Positions 9,021-17,424 of a DNA stretch of 64,000 bases are shown one piece after another. The DNA comes from Bradyrhizobium sp. 195 (lineage in GTDB: Bacteria; Pseudomonadota; Alphaproteobacteria; Rhizobiales; Xanthobacteraceae): NCBI RefSeq assembly GCF_023101665.1, contig NZ_CP082161.1, positions 7,353,501 through 7,417,500 on the forward strand. Reading direction: 5' to 3'. The stretch's first letter is position 1; the number at the start of each line of letters is the position of its first letter. The position numbers and the translations under genes were made by a program. A model generated the notes under the pieces. It ran no database searches, was not told the origin of the DNA, and saw nothing but the letters and a program-made list of their open reading frames with translations.

Positions 9021-9275
9021 ATGAACGCGCCTTCCTCGTCTTCTCGTCAGATCGCCTGGCCAAGCGTCATCACCGTCATCAGCGCCGCTATCCTGATCGG
9101 TGCCGAAGTGTTCGGCGCGGCCTTCGCCGGCGGCTGGGCGCTCGCGATCCTGTTCGGGCTCGGCGATCAGGGCACGCACATTCTCCAGGCTGTGCTGTTC
9201 ACACTCGGCGTGCTGGTGATGACCGCCTTCATCCGCGCGGCTCAGCGCGTCGAGCCGTTCACGAAGCGCCGCTGA
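9021..9275 (+). CDS. Small two-helix membrane protein
   Basis: An 84-residue protein with two hydrophobic helices (about 16-38 and 52-72) joined by a short GLGDQG loop and ending in basic residues. I recognise no family. It is divergent from the M3 peptidase gene and lies before the polyamine leader. High GC3 supports real coding. Confidence 0.6.
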   Translation: MNAPSSSSRQIAWPSVITVISAAILIGAEVFGAAFAGGWALAILFGLGDQGTHILQAVLFTLGVLVMTAFIRAAQRVEPFTKRR

Positions 9276-9399
9276 CGCGTCCTCGCGCGCGAGAGACACG
9301 CGCGCGCAGAAAACTTAACGCGCGTTCATCTTCCGCGTCGCTCGCGCAACACTGCGCAAGCAGATGTTAGGCAATTCTGTCCGCAGCCTAAAAAAATTC

Positions 9400-9428
9400 T
9401 TGCGAACCAGAGTCAAAACGCTTATTTG
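9400..9428 (+). promoter_or_regulatory. Possible sigma-70 promoter for the ornithine decarboxylase leader
   Basis: TTGCGA at 9400-9405 and TATTTG at 9423-9428 are 17 bases apart. Transcription would start near 9435 and give a leader of about 510 bases. The match is weak and needs transcript mapping. Confidence 0.3.
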
Positions 9429-9434
9429 CGGACT

Positions 9435-9745
9435 TGCCCAATTTCGCACGTGCCTGTGGTCGTGTGTCAGTCGGTAGGTATCCGGACAAGAGGCCGGACA
9501 GCCGCCAAGGGGTGAAGAAGCCGAGGGGCTCTTCGGAAGTGCGGAAGTCGGAAGGCTCATAGCCGGAAGACGACAGCAAACCCGGAGCGTCCAGCATCTC
9601 TCTCAAGAGATGCCTTGTCGAAGGTGACTTCACTTTTTGCAACCGTGACTGGCAGCCGGAGGCGAACCGGCGCACCCCGCTCTCAACGGGGGACGCGACT
9701 TAAAGCAACGACGGATCGGGCTTTTTTGGTCTCTACCGGCATTCC
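9435..9745 (+). ncRNA. Structured leader upstream of ornithine decarboxylase (speF-motif candidate)
   Basis: More than 600 bases separate the small membrane protein from the decarboxylase, with no convincing gene. The stretch holds stem-loops: GCATCTC/GAGATGC at about 9594-9612, GCCGG/CCGGC at about 9654-9673, CCCCG/CGGGG at about 9678-9694, and an ATCGGG + T6 run near 9716-9730. An alphaproteobacterial speF RNA motif upstream of ornithine decarboxylase genes is established knowledge. Position and structure fit it, but I could not run the covariance model. It probably tunes decarboxylase expression by attenuation or translation control. From 9746 to 9947 I see one more small hairpin, CCGGC/GCCGG near 9738-9755, and nothing coding. 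Confidence 0.6.
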
Positions 9746-9947
9746 AACGCCGGCGCGGGCTACTGAAAAGGCTTGTCCTTCATTGCCAGGTGTGCGGGCG
9801 GGAAACTCTCCCAACCAATCCACGGCAGCACAATTCGGTCTAGGGTTTTAGCCCTGTCGCGTCTCCATCGTGCGGCAGCGGCGAAGCACCCTCGTCCGAG
9901 AACCGCTTTGAACGAGCTCCGTCGCTGGGGCCGCTTTGGAGAGTGCT

Positions 9948-11090
9948 ATGACCGAACGTATCCAGGAATTCCTGCGCAACCGCCGCAAGGATGGCCTCGA
10001 CACCGAGCCGTGCCTCGTCGTCGACCTCGAGGTCGTGCGCGACAATTACCAGACCTTCGCCAAGGCGCTGCCCGACAGCCGCGTGTTCTACGCCGTCAAG
10101 GCGAACCCCGCGCCGGAAGTGCTGGCCCTGCTGGCGTCCATGGGCTCCTGCTTCGACACCGCGACGGTCGCCGAGATCGAGATGGCGCTGGCCGCTGGAG
10201 CTACGCCCGACCGCATCTCCTTCGGCAACACGATCAAGAAGGAGCGCGACATCGCGCGCGCCTTCGCGCTCGGCATCCGGCTTTTCGCCGTAGACTGCAC
10301 CGCCGAGGTCGAGAAGGTCGCCCGTGCCGCGCCCGGCGCAAAAGTGTTCTGCCGCATCCTCTATGATTGCGCCGGCGCCGAATGGCCGCTGTCGCGCAAG
10401 TTCGGCTGCGACCCGGAGATGGCCGTCGACGTGCTCGACGTCGCCAAGCGCCTGGGCCTGGAGCCGTGCGGCATCTCGTTCCATGTCGGCTCGCAGCAGC
10501 GCAAGGTGAAGGCGTGGGACCGTGCGCTGGCGATGGCCTCGCAGGTGTTCCGCGACTGCGCCGAGCGCGGCATCAACCTGTCCATGGTCAACATGGGCGG
10601 CGGCTTCCCGACCAAGTACCTGAAGGACGTGCCGCCGGTCGTCACCTACGGCCGCTCGATCTTCCGCGCGCTGCGCAAGCACTTCGGCAACCAGATTCCG
10701 GAGACCATCATCGAGCCGGGCCGCGGCATGGTGGGCAATGCCGGCATCATCGAATCCGAGGTCGTGCTGATCTCGAAGAAGAGCGACGAGGACGAGGTAC
10801 GCTGGGTCTATCTCGACATCGGCAAGTTCGGCGGCCTCGCCGAGACGATGGACGAGTCGATCCGCTACGCCATCCGCACCCGTCACGACGGCGCGGACAT
10901 GACGCCATGCGTGCTCGCAGGCCCGACCTGCGACAGCGCCGACGTGCTGTACGAGAAGAGTCCGTATCCGCTCCCTGTGACGCTCGAGATCGGCGACAAG
11001 GTGCTGATCGAAGGCACCGGGGCCTATACGTCGACCTACTCGTCGGTGGCGTTCAACGGCATCCCGCCGTTGAGGACGTACCACATCTGA
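9948..11090 (+). CDS. odc: Ornithine decarboxylase, PLP-dependent (fold III)
   Basis: Converts ornithine to putrescine. The 380-residue protein is of the eukaryote-like alanine-racemase-fold class. It shows YAVKANP with the PLP lysine (Lys51), the glycine loop MGGGFP near 215, EPGRGMVG near 257, and GPTCDSAD with the active-site Cys near residue 328. Some relatives also accept lysine. The ATG at 9948 follows GGAGAG. It opens a polyamine block with a GNAT, a RidA-like protein and homospermidine synthase, and sits behind the long structured leader. Confidence 0.94.
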   Translation: MTERIQEFLRNRRKDGLDTEPCLVVDLEVVRDNYQTFAKALPDSRVFYAVKANPAPEVLALLASMGSCFDTATVAEIEMALAAGATPDRISFGNTIKKERDIARAFALGIRLFAVDCTAEVEKVARAAPGAKVFCRILYDCAGAEWPLSRKFGCDPEMAVDVLDVAKRLGLEPCGISFHVGSQQRKVKAWDRALAMASQVFRDCAERGINLSMVNMGGGFPTKYLKDVPPVVTYGRSIFRALRKHFGNQIPETIIEPGRGMVGNAGIIESEVVLISKKSDEDEVRWVYLDIGKFGGLAETMDESIRYAIRTRHDGADMTPCVLAGPTCDSADVLYEKSPYPLPVTLEIGDKVLIEGTGAYTSTYSSVAFNGIPPLRTYHI

Positions 11091-11123
11091 TCCGCCTCTT
11101 GGTCTGAGGCCTGACGAACCCCG

Positions 11124-11143
11124 GGAGCCGGCTTGCCGGCTCC
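11124..11143 (+). terminator. Hairpin after ornithine decarboxylase
   Basis: A perfect 8-bp stem (GGAGCCGG / CCGGCTCC, 4-base loop) lies 33 bases after the stop. There is no clear T-run behind it, so it may be a weak terminator or an mRNA end-stabiliser. Confidence 0.4.
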
Positions 11144-11222
11144 TCCCTCACATCTCGATTTCTGACGACGTCTTGGACTGGCGTGCCGCTCGCACGTCCG
11201 TTCAAGCGGGGACTGACGCGCC

Positions 11223-11810
11223 ATGACTGCTTTTCGGAAGCCACAGATCGCCCTCACCTCGAAAGCCGCTCCGTTCGTGATCCGTGCGGAACGTGCTGCC
11301 GACGTCACAACGCGTGAATCGCTGCTCGATGCCTGCTTTGGCGAGAACCGCCATGGTCGCACCTGCCAGCGCCTGCGCGACGGACGTGCGCCCGCCACAG
11401 GCCTTGCCCTGTCGGCGGTGCGCGAGGGCAAGCTCGTGGGAACCGTGCGGCTGTGGCACGTCAGCGCCGGAGGCAGGCCCGCTCTGGTCCTCGGACCGCT
11501 GGCGGTCGACCCTGCCTGCCGCGAGCTCGGGATCGGCGCCGCGCTGATGCATCAAGCGCTGGCCGCCGCCCGGGCGCGTGGCCATGCCGCTGTGATCCTG
11601 CTCGGCGACGCCCCCTATTACGCGCGCTTCGGCTTCTCAGGCGAGAAGACCGGCGCGCTATCGCTGCCCGGCCCGTTCGAGCGCGACCGCCTGCTGGCGA
11701 TCGAGTTCGCGGAAGGCGCGCTCGACGGTGCTGAGGGGATGATCGTTCCGACCGGCGCGCCCCTGTCCAAACGGAGGGTAGTTCGCGCCCTCCATGCGCA
11801 CGCGGCCTAA
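11223..11810 (+). CDS. GNAT N-acetyltransferase (YhbS-like)
   Basis: A 195-residue GNAT-fold protein. Motif A is visible as LGPLAVDPACRELGIGAALM (about residues 92-111), followed by AVILLGDAPYYARFGF (near 124-139), a pattern typical of COG3153/YhbS enzymes. These transfer acetyl from acetyl-CoA to an amine. The substrate is unknown. Its place between ornithine decarboxylase and homospermidine synthase suggests a polyamine or related amine, by inference only. Confidence 0.8.
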   Translation: MTAFRKPQIALTSKAAPFVIRAERAADVTTRESLLDACFGENRHGRTCQRLRDGRAPATGLALSAVREGKLVGTVRLWHVSAGGRPALVLGPLAVDPACRELGIGAALMHQALAAARARGHAAVILLGDAPYYARFGFSGEKTGALSLPGPFERDRLLAIEFAEGALDGAEGMIVPTGAPLSKRRVVRALHAHAA

Positions 11811-11955
11811 GGTCTTGCCATGATGGCGACGACCGAAGCCGCGTTCCGCGGCGCGGGCCGGCCGCGCCTGCACTAAGCCTGTTCGTTGGGGGTTGCGCAG
11901 GCGCCGGAAACGCCCTTTAACCCGCGAAATCCTCCCTTCCGTCGAGGCCCAAGAC

Positions 11956-12345
11956 ATGTCCCGTCGCCTGATTTCCACCGGCTCACCGTTCGAGAAAACC
12001 GCCGGCTACAGCCGCGCCGTGATCGACGGCGAGTTCGCCTTCGTCGCGGGAACCACGGGCTATGACTACACCACGATGACGATGCCGGCCGATGTCACGA
12101 GCCAGTCACGCAACTGCTTCAAGACCATCGAAGCTGCCCTGAAGGAGGGCGGTTTCGAGATGGCCGACATCGTCCGCGCGACCTACTACCTCACCGACAT
12201 CAAGGACGCAGATGCGCATTTCGCCGTCTGCGGCGAAGTCCTCGGCGACATCCGCCCAGCCGCAACGCTTCTCGTTGTATCGGCGCTCTACAAGCCCGAG
12301 ATGAAGGTCGAGATCGAAGCCACCGCCAAGCGCCGCAGCGCCTGA
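11956..12345 (+). CDS. RidA (YjgF/Rid) family protein
   Basis: A 129-residue Rid-domain protein with the pattern VAGTTGYDY near residue 30, NCFKTIEAALKEGG near 55-68, and RPAATLLVVSALYKPEMKVEIEA near the C-terminus. Rid proteins hydrolyse reactive enamine/imine intermediates made by PLP enzymes. The Arg of the RPAAT stretch is the usual carboxylate-binding residue. It lies 49 bases before homospermidine synthase and near a PLP decarboxylase, a sensible place for imine clearance. I chose the ATG at 11956; an upstream extension is Arg-rich and unlikely. Confidence 0.87.
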   Translation: MSRRLISTGSPFEKTAGYSRAVIDGEFAFVAGTTGYDYTTMTMPADVTSQSRNCFKTIEAALKEGGFEMADIVRATYYLTDIKDADAHFAVCGEVLGDIRPAATLLVVSALYKPEMKVEIEATAKRRSA

Positions 12346-12394
12346 TCCACCCCCTCACCCTTTGTCCGTCAGAACGTTCCGGAGAAACCATCCC

Positions 12395-13837
12395 ATGAGC
12401 CCCGCCTCGCAGATCTACGCGAAGATCACCGGTCCCATCGTCATGGTCGGCTTCGGCTCCATCGGCAAAGGCACGTTGCCGCTGATCGAGCGGCATCTCG
12501 ACTACGACAAGTCGCGCGTCACCGTGATCGATCCCAAGGACGAGGGCCGCAAGGCGCATTGCGAGAAGCACAATGTGCGCTTCGTCCAGAAGGCCGTGAC
12601 CAAAGACAATTATCGGGAGTTGCTGACCCCGCTGCTGACCGAAGGCGGCGGCCAGGGCTTTTGCGTCAATCTCTCGGTCGATACCGGCTCCACCGACATC
12701 ATGGAGCTCTGCAACGAGCTCGGCGCGCTCTACATCGACACCGTCAACGAGCCCTGGCTTGGCTTCTATTTCGATTCGTCGAAGGGCCCGGAAGCGCGCT
12801 CCAACTACGCGCTTCGCGAAGCGACGCTGGCCGCCAAGAGGGCGCTCCCCGCAGGCTCGACGACCGCCGTCTCCTGCTGTGGCGCCAATCCCGGCATGGT
12901 CTCGTTTTTCGTCAAGCAGGCGCTGCTCAATGTTGCCGCCGATCTGAAGCTCAATGCGCCCAAGCCGAAGACCAAGGCCGAATGGGCCGACCTGATGCGG
13001 CAAGCCGGCATCAAGGGCATCCACATCGCCGAACGCGACACCCAGCGCTCCAAGAAGCCGAAAGAGCCGGATGTCTTCGTCAACACCTGGTCGGTGGAAG
13101 GTTTTCTGTCGGAGGGCGTGCAGCCGTCCGAGCTCGGCTGGGGCACCCATGAAAAATGGATGCCCGAGAATGCGCGCACCCACGAAGCCGGCTGCGGCGC
13201 CGCCATCTACCTGATGCAGCCCGGCGCCAACACGCGCGTGCGCACTTGGTGTCCGACCCGCGGCGCGCAATATGGCTTCCTCGTCACCCACAACGAGTCG
13301 ATCTCGATCGCCGACTACTTCACGGTGCGTGACGCCTCGGGCACGGCGGTCTATCGGCCGACCTGCCACTACGCCTATCATCCGGCCGACGATGCCGTGC
13401 TGTCGCTGCACGAGATGTTCGGCCGCGCCGCGAAGATGCAGGAAAAGCACCACATCCTCGACGAGAACGAGATCGTCGACGGCATCGACGAACTCGGCGT
13501 GCTGCTGTTCGGCCACGACAACAACGCCTATTGGTACGGCTCGCAGCTCTCCATCGAGGAGACCCGCAGGCTCGCCCCCTACCAGAACGCTACCGGTCTA
13601 CAAGTGACCTCCGCCGTGCTCGGCGGCATGGTGTGGGCGCTGGAAAACCCGAACGAAGGCATCGTCGAAGCCGACGAGATGGATTTCGATCGTCTCCTGG
13701 AAATCCAGCTGCCCTATCTCGGTCCGGTGAAGGGCTTCTACACCGACTGGACGCCGCTGACGGATCGTCCCGGCCTGTTCCCGGAGGACATCGACACGTC
13801 TGATCCGTGGCAGTTCCGGAATATTCTGGTGCGGTGA
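12395..13837 (+). CDS. hss: Homospermidine synthase
   Basis: NAD-dependent enzyme that makes sym-homospermidine from putrescine, the main long polyamine of many rhizobia. The 480-residue protein starts with a Rossmann motif VGFGSIGKGT (residues 19-28) and has the family's CCGANPGMVS near 165 and the W-rich central block. Length is typical. GGAG precedes the ATG at 12395. With the decarboxylase upstream it completes the route from ornithine to homospermidine. Confidence 0.94.
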   Translation: MSPASQIYAKITGPIVMVGFGSIGKGTLPLIERHLDYDKSRVTVIDPKDEGRKAHCEKHNVRFVQKAVTKDNYRELLTPLLTEGGGQGFCVNLSVDTGSTDIMELCNELGALYIDTVNEPWLGFYFDSSKGPEARSNYALREATLAAKRALPAGSTTAVSCCGANPGMVSFFVKQALLNVAADLKLNAPKPKTKAEWADLMRQAGIKGIHIAERDTQRSKKPKEPDVFVNTWSVEGFLSEGVQPSELGWGTHEKWMPENARTHEAGCGAAIYLMQPGANTRVRTWCPTRGAQYGFLVTHNESISIADYFTVRDASGTAVYRPTCHYAYHPADDAVLSLHEMFGRAAKMQEKHHILDENEIVDGIDELGVLLFGHDNNAYWYGSQLSIEETRRLAPYQNATGLQVTSAVLGGMVWALENPNEGIVEADEMDFDRLLEIQLPYLGPVKGFYTDWTPLTDRPGLFPEDIDTSDPWQFRNILVR

Positions 13838-13868
13838 GGGACGCGGCGCGTCCCGCTCACCCTCTGCT

Positions 13869-13969
13869 GTCATGCCCCGCGAAGGCGGGGCATCCAGTAC
13901 GCCGCGGCGCCTCAGTTCAATCACTGCAGCCTCTGGAATACTGGATCACCCGCTTTCGCGGGTGATGAC
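13869..13969. repeat. Intergenic palindromic repeat, family B (gtcatgccccgcg type)
   Basis: Ends carry gtcatgccccgcg...atccagta and the partly inverted tactggat...cgcgggtgatgac. Each half also folds on itself (ccccgcgaaggcgggg; cccgctttcgcggg). It is non-coding and lies after homospermidine synthase, where it may help end transcription. Confidence 0.75.
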
Positions 13970-13999
13970 ACCGAGTTTGTGGCTGCGAGCGTAGCCCAG

Positions 14000-14332
14000 C
14001 TACTTCTTCTCGATCGGCGGCGCGATCTTCTCGGCCGGAGCCGGAGGCAGTGCCGACTTGGTCGCCGCGCCCTGCGTCTGCGGATCGGGGCGCGCGGGCT
14101 CGGGCGCCGGCGTGGTCGGCCGGTCGCCGCCGGGCTTGGATTCCGCGGGCGTCTTTCCCTGATCGTCGGATGGTGTGCCTTGGAGCGGCGGCGTTGCCTG
14201 CGCCAGTTCCATCCGGCTCTGGGCTCGGATTTGCGCCAGCGACATCCCCGACACCACGACGCCTGCTGCGAACAGCGAACAGGCGATCATCAGGTCGCGT
14301 TTCAGTCTGCGCTTGTCATATTGGCCGGGCAT
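14000..14332 (-). CDS. Membrane-anchored Pro-rich hypothetical protein
   Basis: A 110-residue protein with a basic N-terminus (KRRLKRD), one transmembrane helix (about residues 15-33) and a Pro/Ala/Lys-rich tail (about 50-110) expected to be unstructured. No family recognised. The tail resembles cell-wall-spanning linkers, but that is inference. Start taken at the ATG at 14332, just before the basic segment. Confidence 0.55.
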   Translation of the reverse strand: MPGQYDKRRLKRDLMIACSLFAAGVVVSGMSLAQIRAQSRMELAQATPPLQGTPSDDQGKTPAESKPGGDRPTTPAPEPARPDPQTQGAATKSALPPAPAEKIAPPIEKK

Positions 14333-14434
14333 GTCGATCACCGCCTTTGTCCGCGGGATCAACGAGTTTGGCCAGTTGCAGTTCCGTGGCCGGCAAGACG
14401 GGAACCGAACCCCCTGCGCGCCAAAACGCCGCGC

Positions 14435-15151
14435 TCACTCGGTGGTGCTGACTTCCCAGGTGGCGTGGCGCACGCCGGGCAGATGCTGGAGATCCGTCGC
14501 CACCGCGTTCAGTTCGTTCGGATCGACTGCTGTCGCGACCAACTTTGCGACGACCTCGATCAGATCGTCCCCGGTCTCGACCACGTCGATATCGGCCACC
14601 GGATATTTCGCGGCCTCGAGCTTTTCGACGAGACGGTCGCGCATGTCGGGCAAGGCGTCGGCGGCAACCGCGAGCTTGAAATAATAGGTCGCCTCCAGCG
14701 CCTTCTCGTTCAGCGGGATGCGGTTGATGGCATTGACCAGCGGGCGCAGCATCGTGTTGCCGGCGATGACGAACACGGTCAGCGCCGCGGCCTGCGCGAT
14801 CATGTCGGCCCCAGCGCAAGAGCCGACCGCGGCCGAGGCCCACAGCGTCGCAGCGGTGTTGAGGCCCCGGACGTCCATGCCCTGCTTCATGATGACGCCG
14901 GCCCCTAAGAAGCCGATGCCGGAGACGACATAGGCAATCACCCGCACCGCGCCATCGGCACCGTCCAGCTGCATGGCGAGATCGACGAACGCGGCGGCGC
15001 CGACCGCGACCAGCACATTGGTGCGCAGGCCCGCGGTGCGCTGGCGATATTGCCGCTCGGCGCCGATCAGCGTGCCCAGCACGAAGGCCGTGGTCAGGCT
15101 GACCAGCGTGTCCGCGAAGTCAGCAAGCTGGAAGGTGGTGAGAAATCGCAT
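14435..15151 (-). CDS. MgtC/SapB family membrane protein
   Basis: A 238-residue protein. The N-terminal half has about four to five hydrophobic helices with the MgtC signature GTLIGAERQYRQRTAGLRTN (residues 28-47) and a GIGFLGAGVIMKQG stretch near 85. The C-terminal soluble part (about 150-238) resembles an ACT-like domain. MgtC proteins help growth at low Mg and modulate ATP synthase or K+ transport in other bacteria. I took the ATG at 15151 because the upstream extension lies inside a repeat. Confidence 0.85.
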   Translation of the reverse strand: MRFLTTFQLADFADTLVSLTTAFVLGTLIGAERQYRQRTAGLRTNVLVAVGAAAFVDLAMQLDGADGAVRVIAYVVSGIGFLGAGVIMKQGMDVRGLNTAATLWASAAVGSCAGADMIAQAAALTVFVIAGNTMLRPLVNAINRIPLNEKALEATYYFKLAVAADALPDMRDRLVEKLEAAKYPVADIDVVETGDDLIEVVAKLVATAVDPNELNAVATDLQHLPGVRHATWEVSTTE

Positions 15152-15164
15152 GAATGTGAGCTGC

Positions 15165-15288
15165 CGTAGGGTGGGCAAAGCGACTTGTCCGCCGTAGCTC
15201 GAAGAGCGAAGGCGGAAGCGTGCCCACGGCTCCCGTCAAAACAAAAAGATGGTGGGCACGGCGCAAGTGCGCCTTTGCCCACCCTACG
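15165..15288. repeat. Intergenic palindromic repeat, family C (cgtagggtgggcaaag type)
   Basis: The outer arms cgtagggtgggcaaag and ctttgcccaccctacg are perfect inverted copies, with inner arms around gtgcccac / gtgggcac. Related copies lie at 44464, 45851 and 55984, and a cousin at 47232. Confidence 0.85.
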
Positions 15289-15305
15289 GCCGGAACCATG
15301 ACAGA

Positions 15306-16325
15306 TTAAAGCTCCAGCAGGCCGCCGTCCCCATTTTCATCGGCAAACGCCAGCAGCGTGCCTTTCGCATTCCAGGCCATCGCGGCCACCGGCGGGGTGC
15401 CGTTGCGGCGGACCAGGATCTCCGCGCCGTCCTCCAGCCGCACCATCAGCACGGTGCCGTCGCTGTAGCCGGCGGCGAGGATGTCGTTCTTCGGATGGCA
15501 GGCGACCGCCGCCACGCGCGCCTGAAGCGGTGCGAGCATCGCGGGCTCCTTGCCCATCGGACCGTCCTTGCTGCCGAACGGCCAGACGATGACAGTGTCG
15601 GCACCCGAGGTCGCTAACCCCTTGCCGCCCGCGCTCCACGACATCGAGCGGACGCGACCGGGATAGCCGGTCATGCGCATGTGCCTGTTGTCGGCGAGCC
15701 GCCAGCCGTGCAGCGCCGCCTCGTGCATCGTGGTGACCAGGAACTTGTTGTCCGGGCTGAAGGTGACGCCGAGATGCGAGCCAGCCCAGGGCAGGAATTC
15801 GGCTGATCCCTCCATGTTCGGAAACCACAGCGTCGCGCCGTTGTAATGCGCGATCGCAAGCCGCAGCCCCTTCGGCGCAAACGCAAGCCCGCCGACGGTC
15901 GAGGGCACCTCGAGCGACTTCTCCTCGGCCTTGCCGCTCTTGACGGTCGCGATCTTGCCGGCCGACCAGGCGAAGGCGCCGTCGGGATGCACCGCCACGG
16001 CGTCGATCCAGCGCCGCTTCGGATCCGTGGCGAGCAGCGTCACCTCGCCCTTGGCGTCGAGCGAAACAACCTTGCCGTCGTCGCCGCCCAGGACGAGACG
16101 CTTGCCGTCACTTGCGGTCGAGAGAATGCCGCCACTGTGCACGGCGACATTGGTGATCTCGCCCTTGGCGTCGACGAACACGACGTTCTCCTCGCCGCCG
16201 ACGAAGGCAGCGCGAGGGCCAAGGAAATGCACCGAGGTCACGCCCATGCCGAGCGTAACAGGCTTGACGCGGTCGGTGACGGAGACGATCGAGGCGGAAT
16301 CGGGGGCCGGCGTAAACTCTTTCAT
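15306..16325 (-). CDS. WD40-repeat protein coupled to a COG0523 GTPase
   Basis: A 339-residue soluble protein of repeated blades, with strands such as VAVHPDG, LAFAPKG, VTFSPDN, VACHPKN and MAWNAKG spaced about 40 residues apart, as in a seven-bladed WD40 propeller. No signal peptide, so it is cytosolic. Its ATG shares a base with the TGA of the upstream GTPase gene (TGATG), which implies coupled synthesis and a shared task. It is the last gene of the Zur-headed zinc operon. A role as a scaffold or client of the zinc chaperone is inference. Confidence 0.82.
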   Translation of the reverse strand: MKEFTPAPDSASIVSVTDRVKPVTLGMGVTSVHFLGPRAAFVGGEENVVFVDAKGEITNVAVHSGGILSTASDGKRLVLGGDDGKVVSLDAKGEVTLLATDPKRRWIDAVAVHPDGAFAWSAGKIATVKSGKAEEKSLEVPSTVGGLAFAPKGLRLAIAHYNGATLWFPNMEGSAEFLPWAGSHLGVTFSPDNKFLVTTMHEAALHGWRLADNRHMRMTGYPGRVRSMSWSAGGKGLATSGADTVIVWPFGSKDGPMGKEPAMLAPLQARVAAVACHPKNDILAAGYSDGTVLMVRLEDGAEILVRRNGTPPVAAMAWNAKGTLLAFADENGDGGLLEL

Positions 16326-17371
16326 CACGAGACGATGCAGCTCTCAAAACCCTTGCGGATCGCCTCTTCCGGCAATTCGCGGCCGATGAAGACGAGGCGG
16401 CTCTCGCGCGGCTCGCCCTCCTTCCACTTCCGCTGATGGTTGCCCTCCAGCATCATGTGGACGCCCTGGAAGACGTAGCGGTCGTCATCGTCGTGGAAGG
16501 CGAGGATGCCCTTGGAGCGCAGGATCTTGCCGCCCTCGACCTGCACCAGGTTCTGGAGCCAGGGCATGAACACGTTGGGATCGAGCGGCTTGTCGGTCTT
16601 GAGCGACAGCGACTGCATGTCCTCGTCGTGATAGTGCTTCAGGCCGTGGCCGTGATCATGGTGGTGATGGTCGTGGCCATGGTGGTGATGATCATGGTCG
16701 TGGTCATGATCGTCGGCCTCGAGAAAATCGGGCTCGATGTCGAGGATGCGGTCGAGGTCGAACGCGCCGCGATCGAGCACGTCGGCCAACGCCACCGAGC
16801 AGCGCTCGGTGCGGTGCAGTTTCGCGTAAGGATTGATGCCGCGGATGCGGGCCTCGACCTCGGCGAGCTCGCCCTTGTTCACGAGATCGGTCTTGTTCAG
16901 AACGATGACGTCGGCAAAGGCGATCTGGTTCTTGGCCTCGGGCGCATCCTTGAGCCGGTCGGACAGCCATTTGGCGTCGGCGACCGTCACGACCGCATCG
17001 AGGCGGGCGTTCTTCTGCACGTCCTCGTCGACGAAGAAGGTCTGAGCGACAGGCGCGGGATCGGCAAGGCCGGTGGTCTCGACGATGATGGCGTCGAACT
17101 TGCCCTTGCGCTTCATCAGGCCGTCCATGATGCGGACGAGGTCGCCGCGCACCGTGCAGCAGATGCAGCCGTTGTTCATCTCGAACACTTCCTCATCGGC
17201 GCCGATGATGAGGTCGTTGTCGATGCCGATCTCGCCGAATTCGTTGACGATGACGGCGTATTTCTTACCGTGGTTTTCCGACAGGATACGGTTCAAGAGC
17301 GTGGTCTTGCCGGCACCGAGATAGCCGGTCAGGACGGTCACGGGAATTTTGGAGGAGGTCGCTTCAGACAT
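16325..17371 (-). CDS. CobW/COG0523 GTPase, probable zinc metallochaperone
   Basis: A 348-residue G3E GTPase. The P-loop GYLGAGKTT is at residues 16-24, the metal-binding CICC at 69-72, and the guanine-specificity NKTD near 160. A His/Asp-rich insert (about 223-252) precedes the C-terminal CobW_C domain. Such proteins deliver metal; Zur-controlled members act as zinc chaperones under zinc shortage. It follows znuA by 53 bases and overlaps the WD40 gene. The cobalamin CobW role is unlikely here because no cobalamin genes are near. Confidence 0.9.
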   Translation of the reverse strand: MSEATSSKIPVTVLTGYLGAGKTTLLNRILSENHGKKYAVIVNEFGEIGIDNDLIIGADEEVFEMNNGCICCTVRGDLVRIMDGLMKRKGKFDAIIVETTGLADPAPVAQTFFVDEDVQKNARLDAVVTVADAKWLSDRLKDAPEAKNQIAFADVIVLNKTDLVNKGELAEVEARIRGINPYAKLHRTERCSVALADVLDRGAFDLDRILDIEPDFLEADDHDHDHDHHHHGHDHHHHDHGHGLKHYHDEDMQSLSLKTDKPLDPNVFMPWLQNLVQVEGGKILRSKGILAFHDDDDRYVFQGVHMMLEGNHQRKWKEGEPRESRLVFIGRELPEEAIRKGFESCIVS

Positions 17372-17424
17372 AAGAACTCCGACATCAGGCTTGTTCGCGC
17401 GACGCGAGGCGGGTGGCCCCTGCC

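Noticed and set aside
9610..9627. Tiny upstream reading frame MPCRR in the decarboxylase leader
   Set aside because: Only five codons, no ribosome-binding site, and it overlaps the 3' arm of a predicted stem.
15165..15288. Insertion-sequence ends or CRISPR unit
   Set aside because: Inverted arms surround no transposase and there are no regularly spaced direct repeats; it is a dispersed palindrome.
16664..16712. Zinc-finger-like or low-complexity repeat of His codons
   Set aside because: It is the His-rich insert inside the COG0523 gene, read in frame.
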